NCBI GenBank assembly: GCA_001766905.1 | Contig: MEKI01000148.1 | Location: 34,641-81,385 of the forward strand | Direction: 5' to 3' | Source of the DNA: Acidobacteria bacterium RBG_13_68_16 | GTDB taxonomy: Bacteria > Acidobacteriota > Thermoanaerobaculia > Thermoanaerobaculales > Thermoanaerobaculaceae | Length of the DNA: 46,745 nt | In this document: piece by piece, positions 1-8,130 of the stretch | Position numbering within the stretch: position 1 is the stretch's first letter | Layout: the number at the start of each line of letters is the position of its first letter | Notes under the pieces: generated by a model | What the model was told of the DNA's origin: nothing | Databases searched by the model: none | The model's input: only the letters and a program-made list of their open reading frames with translations | Program-made: the position numbers and the translations under genes

Positions 1-1085
1 ATCAGGTCCGCCAGGGAGACGACACCTCGCAGCCGCCGCTCGGCGTCCACGACCACCACCGAGTACCCGCGGACGAACTCGTCGGGCCCGGTTCGCAGCT
101 GCTCCCACACCTGCGCGATCGTCGTGCTTGGCGCCACGGTGAAGACCTCCGGGTTCATCACCGAACCGGCGGAATCCGGTTCATGGCTCAGGAGGTCAGT
201 GACCGTGGCCTTGTCGGCCGCAGGCAGGGCGTTCACCAGGCGCTCCCTCAGGCGCTCTGGCATTTCCTCGAGGACGTCGGCAGCCTCGTCGGGTGCCATC
301 GTGCTCAGCAACACGCTGGCACGTCGGACGTCGAGCGCTTCGAGGAGGAGCCGCTGGAGCTCGGGCGAGAGCTCGGCGAGCGTCTGGGCGGCTTTTGGAA
401 CATCCAGGGCTTCCAGGATCGCCGGTCTTTCGAAACGGTCCAGCTCCTCCATGATCTCGGCCAGCTCCGCGGGGTGGAGCTGCGCCAACTGGTGCTGGGC
501 AACGTTGAGCCGGAGGTCCTGGGACAACGAGCCTGACCGCAGAGGGACGACATATCGCCACGAGAGGAGCCGCTCCTCGGCGAAGCCCCTCGCACGCAGG
601 CCAACGGGCTTCAGGATCCTGTCCAACGGCCGTTCCCAGCCGAGGCGGCGGACGATCCCGGGGAAGCCGATGTCCACGTGTACAACCCGAACCTCGCTGC
701 CGCGGGCGCGGAGCAGGTGCACGTCGTTGACCCGCACCACGCGAGCCCCATCGGTGTCGACGATCTGCTTGTCCAGGATCTCCCTGCGGAGGAGGATCTC
801 CTCGGGGTGCCGCCGGGGGGATGCCTGCAGCCCGTCGGTCGGCACCGCAAGCCGTAGGGTCTCGCTTGGCACGTCCGTGAACGCGGGGGCCGGCACCGCC
901 AGCGTCACCGGCGCCAGGAGGCCCGGGCGCACGTAGTACGTCAGGACGCGCGGAAACACCTCATTCGCTGCGCAGCCAAGATCGATGAGGCGGCCGACCC
1001 GCTCGCCGTCCCGCGACACGACCCGCCGCGAAAGCAGCTGGGAGAGGTAGAAAAACTCCTCGCTGGGGCGCGCAACTTCGGCCAT
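1..1085 (-). CDS. PRC-barrel / MgtE-N / CBS domain protein (partial)
   Basis: The frame is open from an ATG at 1085 to the window edge, about 361 codons, with the C-terminus missing. The product starts MAEVARPSEEFFYLSQLL and reads as two PRC-barrel-like segments (about residues 10-90 and 100-180; note SRRVVSRDGERVGRLIDLG and DKQIVDTDGARVVRVNDVH). An MgtE N-terminal helical repeat domain follows (about 200-300; LHPAELAEIMEEL, MAPDEAADVLEEMP), then the start of a CBS pair (SVMNPEVFTVAPSTTIAQVW). This arrangement is known from magnesium or manganese transport-linked proteins, in which the MgtE-N/CBS part senses divalent cations. No membrane segment lies in the visible part, so transport itself would need the missing C-terminus or a partner gene to the left. 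It diverges from the gene at 1282. Confidence 0.8.
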   Translation of the reverse strand, partial: MAEVARPSEEFFYLSQLLSRRVVSRDGERVGRLIDLGCAANEVFPRVLTYYVRPGLLAPVTLAVPAPAFTDVPSETLRLAVPTDGLQASPRRHPEEILLRREILDKQIVDTDGARVVRVNDVHLLRARGSEVRVVHVDIGFPGIVRRLGWERPLDRILKPVGLRARGFAEERLLSWRYVVPLRSGSLSQDLRLNVAQHQLAQLHPAELAEIMEELDRFERPAILEALDVPKAAQTLAELSPELQRLLLEALDVRRASVLLSTMAPDEAADVLEEMPERLRERLVNALPAADKATVTDLLSHEPDSAGSVMNPEVFTVAPSTTIAQVWEQLRTGPDEFVRGYSVVVVDAERRLRGVVSLADL

Positions 1086-1265
1086 CGGAACCCCCGTCGC
1101 CGCGCCGACCGTCGGCGTTCACCGCTCTGCTTCCACAGGCTCCCCGCATGACCGCAGCTTACAGTAGGGAAGCGTTTCCCGCTATCCCCGGCGCCGCCCA
1201 TGTCCAGACCCCCCATGACTCCGTCAAGACCGGGCCCACGACGTTTCGTGGCCAGGAAAAGACGG

Positions 1266-1271
1266 TAGAAT
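1266..1271 (+). promoter_or_regulatory. -10 element (TAGAAT) before the first SDR-RsbRD gene
   Basis: TAGAAT lies ten bases before the ATG at 1282, so the transcript would have almost no leader. No convincing -35 is visible at 17-18 bases. The same hexamer recurs before rubrerythrin, the 22005 protease and the 26646 operon, which supports it as a local -10 form. Confidence 0.4.
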
Positions 1272-1281
1272 CCAGAAAGAG

Positions 1282-2784
1282 ATGTCTCTCCAGCGCGTCA
1301 TAGTTACCGGGGCCTCCGGGTTCGTGGGTCGCCACCTCCTCGACGAGATCAAGGAGACGCATCAGATCTTCGGCCTCGGCCGCCGGTCACAGCACGATTG
1401 CGGCGCACCCATCCACCCCAACATCTCGTGGACCCAGATCGACATCGGTGACCGTGAGCCGCTCCTCAAGGTGTTCGAGGAAATCAAGGCCAGCGGTGGC
1501 GTCGATGTCCTTCTCCACCTCGCGGCGCACTACGACTTCACCGGCGAGGAGCACCCGGAGTACTGGCGCACCAACGTCGAGGGTTTGCGCAACGTGCTGG
1601 AGCTCTCGAAGGGGCTGGGGCTGCGGAGATTCATCTTTGCCAGCTCCGTGGCCGCGAGCCGGTTCCCCCCGCCGGGCGGCGCACTTACCGAGACGAGCGC
1701 ACCGGACGGCGATCACATCTACGCGGTCACCAAACGCCTCGGCGAGGAGATGCTGAGCGAGTACTCGGCGCACTTCCCCACCTGCATCGTCCGGTTTGCG
1801 GCACTGTTCTCTGACTGGTGCGAGTACCCGCCGCTCTACGTGTTCCTGGAAACCTGGCTGTCCCGCCGCTGGAATGCGCGCCTCCTGGGCGGGCGAGGCG
1901 AGTCGGCGGTCCCGTACCTGCACGTGCGCGACGCGATCCTGGCGCTGCGCGCGCTGCTGGCGCAGCCCGAGCTTCCGTCGGAGAGGGAGGTCTTTGCCGT
2001 CAGCCCCGACCGGGTCATTTCGCACCGCGAGCTGTTTGCATCGGCCACGATGGCCGCCCTCGGGCAGCCCGTGCGGCCGATAGGCATGCCGAGGATGTTG
2101 TGCCGGCCCGGAATGTGGGGGCGGGACCTGCTGGGGCGCCTCCTCGGCGAACGGCCGTTCGAGCGTCCGTGGATGGCAAGGTACATCGACCTCAAGATGA
2201 CCGTGAACGCGTCGCGGACGCGCCAGCGCCTCCAGTGGGCGCCTCGCCCGCGCCTCGAGATCCTCCGACGTCTGCCGTTCCTGCTCGAGAACCGGAAGAC
2301 GCGGCCTTCCGAGTGGAGCTGCGTGAACCTCGCGGCGATGAAGATCGTGCACGTCCACCCCAATCTCCAGATCCACCGCCTCCTGGAGGCTCGCGAGGAC
2401 GAAATATGCAGCGCCATGACCGAGCAGCTGCTGGCCCCACAGCACCTCAGAAGGTCTGAGCGATATGAACAGATCCCAAAGCACGAGCACGACTGGTACA
2501 ACCGGCTGTTGCTGCACAGCCTGATGAGCTCGATCCGGACACGGGAGAAGGCCCTCTTCAGGTCTTACTGCCGTGACCTCGCTGACCGGCGCCGCACTCA
2601 GGGCTTCACCGCCGAGGAGGTTTGCCACGCGCTTAACCTTTTCAATGAGGTCTGCCTCAAGACCCTTGCGACTGAGCCCGGGCCGGTGACCTTTGCAGAG
2701 CTCGACGATTACATCACGGCCGCGATCCAGTTTGGCATCGACGAGGTTGAGGACGTCTTCGAGCACGGTGGAGGAAAAGACTAG
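1282..2784 (+). CDS. SDR epimerase-like / RsbRD-like fusion protein, copy 1
   Basis: The 500-residue product has an extended short-chain dehydrogenase domain (about 1-330). It shows the Rossmann motif TGASGFVGRHLL near the start, the FASSVAAS serine strand and the catalytic YAVTK (Y-x3-K), so NAD(P) binding and probably catalysis are intact. The last 160 residues are helical and not part of an SDR; the core GFTAEEVCHALNLFNEVCL resembles the N-terminal sensor domain of RsbR/RsbRD-type regulators. A paralogue of the same build lies at 5349-6956 on the other strand, with a response regulator and a histidine kinase between them. I infer a signalling role, with the SDR domain reading NAD(P)(H) state or a nucleotide-sugar and the helical domain passing it on. 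A sugar-nucleotide epimerase with an accessory domain is the conservative alternative. Start ATG follows AGAAAGAG. Confidence 0.75.
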   Translation: MSLQRVIVTGASGFVGRHLLDEIKETHQIFGLGRRSQHDCGAPIHPNISWTQIDIGDREPLLKVFEEIKASGGVDVLLHLAAHYDFTGEEHPEYWRTNVEGLRNVLELSKGLGLRRFIFASSVAASRFPPPGGALTETSAPDGDHIYAVTKRLGEEMLSEYSAHFPTCIVRFAALFSDWCEYPPLYVFLETWLSRRWNARLLGGRGESAVPYLHVRDAILALRALLAQPELPSEREVFAVSPDRVISHRELFASATMAALGQPVRPIGMPRMLCRPGMWGRDLLGRLLGERPFERPWMARYIDLKMTVNASRTRQRLQWAPRPRLEILRRLPFLLENRKTRPSEWSCVNLAAMKIVHVHPNLQIHRLLEAREDEICSAMTEQLLAPQHLRRSERYEQIPKHEHDWYNRLLLHSLMSSIRTREKALFRSYCRDLADRRRTQGFTAEEVCHALNLFNEVCLKTLATEPGPVTFAELDDYITAAIQFGIDEVEDVFEHGGGKD

Positions 2785-2874
2785 TCAGAGCCCTCGGAGG
2801 TCCTCCCGAAGTCGGAGAGACATGAAATAGCAGTGCGCCGGTTCTGGTAGCATGCGTCAAAACTGGAGTACGGA

Positions 2875-3321
2875 ATGGGCACAGGCCGAAAGCTGATGAT
2901 GATTGACGATGACGTTAACCTGGTCAATGTTTTCAGGCTCGTGTGCACGGCCAAGGGCTACGAGTTCTTTGCGGCCCACTCCGCCGCCGAGGCACTGCGC
3001 TCCATCCCGGAGGTCGAGCCCGATCTCATCATCCTCGACGTCATCATGGAGGACTTCGTGGCCGGCTTTCGCGTCGTCAGCGAGCTCCGGGCCGGCGGGC
3101 CAACGTCCCCTTTCGCCAAGTACTCCAAGATCCCCATCATCATGCTGACGAGCGTGACCAGCAAGACGCACCTCGACTTCTCGGACCGGGTCGGGACCGC
3201 ACTCCTCCCGGTCGACGATTTCATCGAGAAGCCGGTCAAGCCCGCCGAAATCCTGGCGAAGATCGAGGCGCTCCTGGCAAGGGCGCAAGAACAGCGCCCC
3301 TTTGAAGGCCACGCCTCCTAG
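2875..3321 (+). CDS. Single-domain response regulator with extended loop
   Basis: The 148-residue product is one receiver domain with no output domain. It has the acidic pocket D11-D12, phosphoacceptor D55 (LIILDVIMED), T92 and K119 (FIEKPVKP). An insertion of about 15 residues lies between the T92 strand and the KP motif and contains LLPVDDFIEKP. The response regulator at 40239 has the same insertion and LPV-x-D signature, so the two belong to one subfamily. A ribosome site GGAG lies seven bases before the ATG. Its stop overlaps, tail to tail, the stop of the kinase gene on the other strand (the four bases CTAG). The likely phosphodonor is that kinase. Lacking a DNA-binding domain, it probably acts through protein contacts, perhaps with the SDR-RsbRD proteins. 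Confidence 0.88.
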   Translation: MGTGRKLMMIDDDVNLVNVFRLVCTAKGYEFFAAHSAAEALRSIPEVEPDLIILDVIMEDFVAGFRVVSELRAGGPTSPFAKYSKIPIIMLTSVTSKTHLDFSDRVGTALLPVDDFIEKPVKPAEILAKIEALLARAQEQRPFEGHAS

Positions 3322-5309
3322 GTTGGCCGGGCACTGTCCGATTGGGCCGGCGGCGTGACCGGAAGCGTGAAGACGAAGTCGGCCCACTGACCGGGTTCGG
3401 ACTCGGCCCAGATGCGCCCCCCGTGCTTCTCGATGATCTGCTTCGAGACGAACAACCCGAGCCCGGTTCCCGACTTGGTGTCGTCGCCACCGAACGTCAA
3501 GCGAGAGAACTTTTGGAAGAGCTTTCCGCCGGCCCCACTGTCGAACCCCTCCCCCTCGTTCCAAACGCTGAAGCGAAGGTTGCCGATCTCGGGAGAATCC
3601 TGGACTCGCACGCGGATCGCGCCACCCTTCCGACCGTACTTGATCGCGTTGGAGAGCAGGTTCTGCAAGACGGAGCCCACCAAGTCCGGGTCGCACACCC
3701 CGCTCAACCCGTCGGGCACATCGCACACCACCCGCATGCCCCTGTCCGCAGCCAGTTCGGTGACGCGGTCGAGCAGCGGCCCAACGATGTCTCGGCGGAA
3801 GCGGACCTCCGACAGGTGCAGCTTGAGCTCCCCCTCCTCAATCCGGCTCAGGTTGAGGTAGTTAGCAATCGTGTCGCGGAGGTAGTCCGCGCTGATCGAG
3901 GCCGCCTTCAGGAGAGCTTCCTGATCGGCGTTCAGCGGCCCGAGGATGTGGTCACGCAAGGAACCGATTGCGAACACGATTGATGCCAGAGGCGACTTGA
4001 GCTCGTGGGTGACGAAGCCGAGCATCTCGAGGTAGGCGCGATTCTTCTCAGCCGCCTCATCGTACGCGGTTTTCACTGCCTCGGATACCTCCCTGAGCTC
4101 CCTGGTGTGCGTCTCCATGGCGCCGGCCATGGCGTTAAACGCCTGCCCTAATTCCGTGACTTCCCGGCTCGCATGGGTGATCTCGACCCGAGTCTGGAGG
4201 CTTCCCCCGGACAGTTCGCGCGTTGCTCGTACCAGGCGCATGATCGGTCTGCGAAGACCGCTTGAAAGGTAGAGCGCGACCGCCGCCGCGAGCAGCAGGG
4301 ACAGGAACGTGATGCCAAAATACTGCAACGCTAGGCTCGACTTGTAGCCGAGATATTTCTTTTCGAGCAACCCGACGTAGATGATGCCGATGGTCTTACC
4401 CGACGGGTCCCTGATCGGGTCATACGCCGAAAGGTACCAGTCGTTGACGACGAATGCCCGAGCGGCGAATCGGTCACCGTGACGGAGGACCGTGTGATAC
4501 ACCTCCCGCGAGACCTGCGTCCCCAGGGCGCGGGTTCCTGCCTCGAGCATCACGTTGGTCGCGATTCGCACGTCCCCGAGAAAGAGCGTCACCGTGCCGA
4601 CGGGCTTTCCCATGTATTCCTTCTCCCCGAACACGGTGTCCCGTATCCGGTCGACGAGGGAGAACTTCCGGTTCAGCAGCAGGCCCCCGTACACGACCCC
4701 CAGCACGTGGTCCATCGAGTCGAGCACCGGGATCGCCGCCTCCAGGACCATCCCCCTGTCCTCGACCGCCCTGTCGGTGGGGATGGCACGCTCCGTGTAA
4801 ACGAGGGGGATGTAGGCCCTCTCGGCCAGCGCCTCTCCTTCGAGCTGGAGCGCTTGGCGGGACAGCACTATCGTCCCGCTGCTCGCCGTCCCCTGCAGGG
4901 CGGATTCGATGAGCACACTGGGCAAGACCTTGTCCCCGGCCGCGAACGGCTGGCGAGATCGCGCCACAGCGTTCCCGTTCCGGTCGACCAAGGTGACGAA
5001 ATCGATGTCGTACTTCCGCCGGAAAGCATCCAGCTCCCCAGTGATCCCCCCTGTGGCATTAGCTGAGCGCAACGCAGTCCGGAGGAGCTCGTTCTGGGAG
5101 GCCATGCTGACCACGATCTGCAACCGCGAGCGCTCCGCCTCGTACGCGGACCAGGCCGTACCGAGGTCCATCTCAACCCGGACCATCGCCTCCTTCATGA
5201 CCGTCTGTGAGATGAACGACATGCCCGCCCAGGTGCTGACGATTGCCACGATCCCCACCACCACGGTGAACCCCAGGAGCAACCTCGTCCTGAACGCGAG
5301 CGTCCTCAC
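3318..5309 (-). CDS. Cache-HAMP sensor histidine kinase
   Basis: The 663-residue membrane kinase starts at GTG 5309 behind GGAGGG. It has TM1 at about 9-31, an extracytoplasmic sensor of about 295 residues that looks like a double Cache or single large Cache domain (residues 32-326, with YVGLLEKKYLG just before the membrane), TM2 at about 329-350, HAMP at 351-402 and a HisKA helix pair with H435 in FVTHELKSPL. The ATPase domain has N554, a G1-like NEGEGF and G2 GTGLGLF. It is complete and should be active. The gene lies 39 bases behind the SDR-RsbRD copy 2 gene on the same strand, so the two form an operon. It converges on the response regulator gene with overlapping stop codons. The ligand is unknown; Cache sensors usually bind small organic acids or amines. 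Confidence 0.9.
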   Translation of the reverse strand: MRTLAFRTRLLLGFTVVVGIVAIVSTWAGMSFISQTVMKEAMVRVEMDLGTAWSAYEAERSRLQIVVSMASQNELLRTALRSANATGGITGELDAFRRKYDIDFVTLVDRNGNAVARSRQPFAAGDKVLPSVLIESALQGTASSGTIVLSRQALQLEGEALAERAYIPLVYTERAIPTDRAVEDRGMVLEAAIPVLDSMDHVLGVVYGGLLLNRKFSLVDRIRDTVFGEKEYMGKPVGTVTLFLGDVRIATNVMLEAGTRALGTQVSREVYHTVLRHGDRFAARAFVVNDWYLSAYDPIRDPSGKTIGIIYVGLLEKKYLGYKSSLALQYFGITFLSLLLAAAVALYLSSGLRRPIMRLVRATRELSGGSLQTRVEITHASREVTELGQAFNAMAGAMETHTRELREVSEAVKTAYDEAAEKNRAYLEMLGFVTHELKSPLASIVFAIGSLRDHILGPLNADQEALLKAASISADYLRDTIANYLNLSRIEEGELKLHLSEVRFRRDIVGPLLDRVTELAADRGMRVVCDVPDGLSGVCDPDLVGSVLQNLLSNAIKYGRKGGAIRVRVQDSPEIGNLRFSVWNEGEGFDSGAGGKLFQKFSRLTFGGDDTKSGTGLGLFVSKQIIEKHGGRIWAESEPGQWADFVFTLPVTPPAQSDSARPT

Positions 5310-5348
5310 TGGCGCCCTCCGGAGGGTGGCTCGAGCAGGGGCACTTCC

Positions 5349-6956
5349 CTACCTCCTCTGTACCAGACAGCTCCAGATAGTGCTTTCGAGCAGCTCGCGC
5401 GCCGACGGCTGCTCCGCCGCTGCGGACTCCACGGGCTCCTCGAGTGCGGCCGCTCCTCCCTCCAGAAACCGCTCGTACTGGCCCCGGACCTCCTCCATGC
5501 CCAGCTCGATCGGCACGGTGATTCGATCGTAGGTCTCCTGACCAAGCCTCTTGAGCTCGTCCCTGCGCGTGAGGGCTCCAACGACCGTCTCGTCCATGTG
5601 CTTTAGGAACAGGCAAACCTCATCCGCCGTGAACCCGGCCTTGAAGCGACTGGCCCCGGTGACCTCCAGGTAGTTCACCAGCAACATCCTGTTGCTCGTC
5701 TGCACCGAGGTGAGAAGCAGCCGGTAAAGCAACCTGACAAGCCAGGAAAGCTCGTTCTGGTCCATCGCCGCGAAGGCTGGTAGGAGGCCACGAGTCGCTG
5801 CCGCGTCGACCCTCTCGACGAGAGCATCCACCACCTGATTCTCCTCCGTCACGAGCGCCTTGAAGATCGCGAGGTCGGGTCGTGCGATATCCCTTCTCAT
5901 GACCGCCGCGTTTCGCGCATGCCACTCAACCTGCTCGCTCTTCATGCGCTCGATCACGAAGGGGAGTCTCCTCTCAATCTGGTACCTCGCGCTCGGCGAC
6001 CAGCCGAGCCTGGCGCGGGTGTGCGAGCCGTCCACCTCCATCTTCCGGTCGATGTACCGGTACATCCAGAGGCGTTCGAACGGCATGTGGCCGGTGACCC
6101 GCCCCAGGGCGCTCATCGTCACCATCCCGGCTCCACAGAGGGGCGCGGGGACGAGCACGGGCTGCTTCGCGGCACCCAGAAACGAGCGCGTGGCCAACTC
6201 AAAGAGCCTGCGGTGGGAGGTGCACCCCGGCGTGCAAGCAACGAGGATCTCTCCTGGCCGGATGCTCTCATGCCCGGCGAGAAAGTGCCTAAAGAACGTC
6301 ACCACGTCCCTGATGTGGATGTAGGGAATGGCGCTTTCGCCCCTCCCGGCGAGGATCCGCCCTTTCCAGGACCTTCCCAGCCACGTGCTGAGGAAGATGT
6401 AGAGGGGGGGATACTCGCACCAGTCGCTGTAAACCGCGCCGAAGCGCACGATGCAGCTCTGCACGGAGGGAAACTCCTCCCGCACCATGCGCTCACCCTC
6501 GCGCTTGCTCCAAGCATAGATGTGGCCGCCGTCGGGTGGGGTCGCCTCCGTGATCGGCCCCTCTCGCCGCGGGAAAGCACATGCCGCCACCGAGCTTGCA
6601 AAAACGAACCGGGAGAGATCGAGCTGCTTCGATAGCTCGAGGACGTTACGCGTGCCATCGATATTGGTCCGCCTGTACTCCGGCCGGTTCTCCAACGCGT
6701 AGTCGTAGTAGCCCGCCAGGTGAAAGAGGAACTTGGCCCCGCCCGCCGACGCGATCTCGCGAAACGTCCGTGAGAGGCCCTCGACGTCGCCAATGTCCAC
6801 CTGCATCCAGGCGATGTTTGAGTGCACTGGGGCGCCGCAGTCGCGCTGAGACCGGCGGGCAATGGCAAAGATGCGGTAATCGTCCTTCAGCTCTTCGAGA
6901 AGGTGGCGTCCCACAAAACCGGAGGCGCCGGTGATAATCAGCGCCGGACGGGGCAT
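5349..6956 (-). CDS. SDR epimerase-like / RsbRD-like fusion protein, copy 2
   Basis: The 535-residue paralogue of the 1282 gene is closely similar along its whole length. Shared stretches include TGASGFVGRHLL, RRSQRDCGAP, RTNIDGTRNVLELSK, SDWCEYPPLY and GRGESAIPYIH. The Rossmann glycines, FASSVAAC and YAWSK catalytic residues are kept. The C-terminal helical domain (about 345-500) carries GFTADEVCLFLKHMDETVV, matching the RsbRD-like domain of copy 1, and then a tail of about 40 residues rich in Glu and Ala that copy 1 lacks. It heads the operon with the Cache kinase. The function is inferred from context; the domain fusion and the pairing are directly visible. Confidence 0.75.
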   Translation of the reverse strand: MPRPALIITGASGFVGRHLLEELKDDYRIFAIARRSQRDCGAPVHSNIAWMQVDIGDVEGLSRTFREIASAGGAKFLFHLAGYYDYALENRPEYRRTNIDGTRNVLELSKQLDLSRFVFASSVAACAFPRREGPITEATPPDGGHIYAWSKREGERMVREEFPSVQSCIVRFGAVYSDWCEYPPLYIFLSTWLGRSWKGRILAGRGESAIPYIHIRDVVTFFRHFLAGHESIRPGEILVACTPGCTSHRRLFELATRSFLGAAKQPVLVPAPLCGAGMVTMSALGRVTGHMPFERLWMYRYIDRKMEVDGSHTRARLGWSPSARYQIERRLPFVIERMKSEQVEWHARNAAVMRRDIARPDLAIFKALVTEENQVVDALVERVDAAATRGLLPAFAAMDQNELSWLVRLLYRLLLTSVQTSNRMLLVNYLEVTGASRFKAGFTADEVCLFLKHMDETVVGALTRRDELKRLGQETYDRITVPIELGMEEVRGQYERFLEGGAAALEEPVESAAAEQPSARELLESTIWSCLVQRR

Positions 6957-7023
6957 GCCTCACGCACCCTCGGGACCCTGAGAGAACCGTTAGCCATCAC
7001 GGATTCCCCTTCGACCTCGGGCA

Positions 7024-7052
7024 AGAATAGCACCACGGATAGACGAGCCCAA
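7024..7052 (-). promoter_or_regulatory. Sigma70-type promoter for SDR copy 2 / kinase operon
   Basis: On the minus strand TTGGGC (7047-7052) and TATTCT (7024-7029) are separated by 17 bases. The predicted start near 7018 leaves a leader of about 60 bases to the ATG at 6956. The remaining bases up to 7109 show no other signal. Confidence 0.5.
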
Positions 7053-7109
7053 CTGATCGTGCGCTCGTGTCAGCACCGTTGCCGCGGGATCAGAGATACC
7101 CGCGCAAAC

Positions 7110-7526
7110 CTACAAGGTGGCCGTGGAGGTGGCACCCGCTGCCGCGCGGTTGACCTCGAGGTGGGCCACCAGCACCGTCAGGCCCATCAGCCCGTCAACG
7201 ACGCCGGCGAACGTCACGAACCAGGGGACCGTGGCCAGCAGCGTCGCGGCAAGCAGGAAGACGGCCCCACACGCCTTGGCCATCAGCAAGAGCCAGACGG
7301 AGCGCAGCCGCAGGTACTCCGCGAGGTACCCGGTGCCCAGGACCAGGTGAAAAACGCCCGCCTGGCGCGGGAAGAAGAGCGGAGGGATGGTCTCCCACCC
7401 CCCGACCCGAAGCGACCACTCGGGGAGCGCGAGCAACGCCACGCCGATGCCATACGTGTGGAGCGCGATCAGCACCACGAGCCACGGTTCCAGTCTGCGG
7501 ACGAGAAGCTCACGGTTGACCATTGC
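7110..7526 (-). CDS. Small four-TM membrane protein of the hyb operon
   Basis: The product of about 138 residues has four predicted membrane segments (near LVVLIALHTYGIGVALLAL, FHLVLGTGYLAEYL, WLLLMAKACGAVFLLAATLL and FAGVVDGLMGLTVLVAHL). I do not recognise the family. An ATG at 7526 follows GGGAGGGTG closely and a second ATG sits at 7520; an upstream ATG at 7616 would overlap the protease gene and add a Gly/Arg-rich, non-membrane leader, so I reject it. It is the last gene of the group 1 hydrogenase operon. It might assist membrane anchoring or quinone contact of that enzyme, but nothing in the sequence proves this. Confidence 0.65.
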   Translation of the reverse strand, partial: AMVNRELLVRRLEPWLVVLIALHTYGIGVALLALPEWSLRVGGWETIPPLFFPRQAGVFHLVLGTGYLAEYLRLRSVWLLLMAKACGAVFLLAATLLATVPWFVTFAGVVDGLMGLTVLVAHLEVNRAAAGATSTATL

Positions 7527-7566
7527 CATCACCCTCCCGTCCGGCCCGCCATCGCCGAGTCTCCCG

Positions 7567-8130
7567 TCACGGACGTTCCCACCAGAGATCGGGGGGGCCT
7601 GGGACTGCACGGGCAATCGGCTCGACCCCGAGTCGCGCCAGCTCTCTGACCACCTCGCCGACGGCCGGACGGACGGCCGCCCGAACCGCCGCGCTCAGCC
7701 CGACCCCCGTCCTCACCTCCCCTGGTATGACGCCGACAAGCAGCATCTCGCTCGGACCACTGCCCGAGAACTCCACGGTAAGAAGCGCCTCCTTCAGACC
7801 GGGGTCGTGAGGTGAGAGCCGCGGCTGCGGCGGGTGCTTCAAAATCTCGTCTCGCCGGTACAGCCGCACCTCACCTGGAGCGCCGTTCGCCCGCACAGTG
7901 TCCACGACGATCACCGCCGCGACGCCCGCCAGGTAGGGGGTGAGGTCGAGGCCGGGGGTCCCGAGGTCCTGCACCGAGACCCCTCTCGGAAACTCGTACT
8001 CCGCCTCGAGAACCTTGATAACGGTCGGGCCCAGGGCATCGTCCCCAATGAGGACGTTGCCCAGGCCCAGTACCGCTACGTTGGCTTCCGGAGGCTTTTC
8101 CGCTCTCGCCTCCTCGCCAACCCGAATCAC
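7567..8130 (-). CDS. hybD: [NiFe] hydrogenase maturation protease (HybD family)
   Basis: The 187-residue endopeptidase removes the C-terminal tail of the hydrogenase large subunit after nickel insertion. The family motif GLGNVLIGDD gives the first acidic nickel ligand, DTVRANG the second (Asp), and SPHDPG supplies the His. I place the start at GTG 8130, which overlaps the stop of the large subunit gene as GTGA and implies translational coupling; an upstream ATG at 8187 would run 60 bases into that gene. The natural substrate is the tail of 15 residues after His551 of the product of 8127-9827. It is one of three such proteases in this window, one per hydrogenase. Confidence 0.9.
   Translation of the reverse strand: MIRVGEEARAEKPPEANVAVLGLGNVLIGDDALGPTVIKVLEAEYEFPRGVSVQDLGTPGLDLTPYLAGVAAVIVVDTVRANGAPGEVRLYRRDEILKHPPQPRLSPHDPGLKEALLTVEFSGSGPSEMLLVGVIPGEVRTGVGLSAAVRAAVRPAVGEVVRELARLGVEPIARAVPGPPDLWWERP

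Noticed and set aside
1387-2766. Long antisense open frame opposite the first SDR gene
   Set aside because: It is a GC-bias shadow with Arg/Val-rich, non-homologous product; the plus-strand frame has clear SDR motifs.
7110-7616. Longer start for the four-TM protein
   Set aside because: It would overlap the protease gene by 50 bases and add a polar leader, while ATG 7526 has a good ribosome site.
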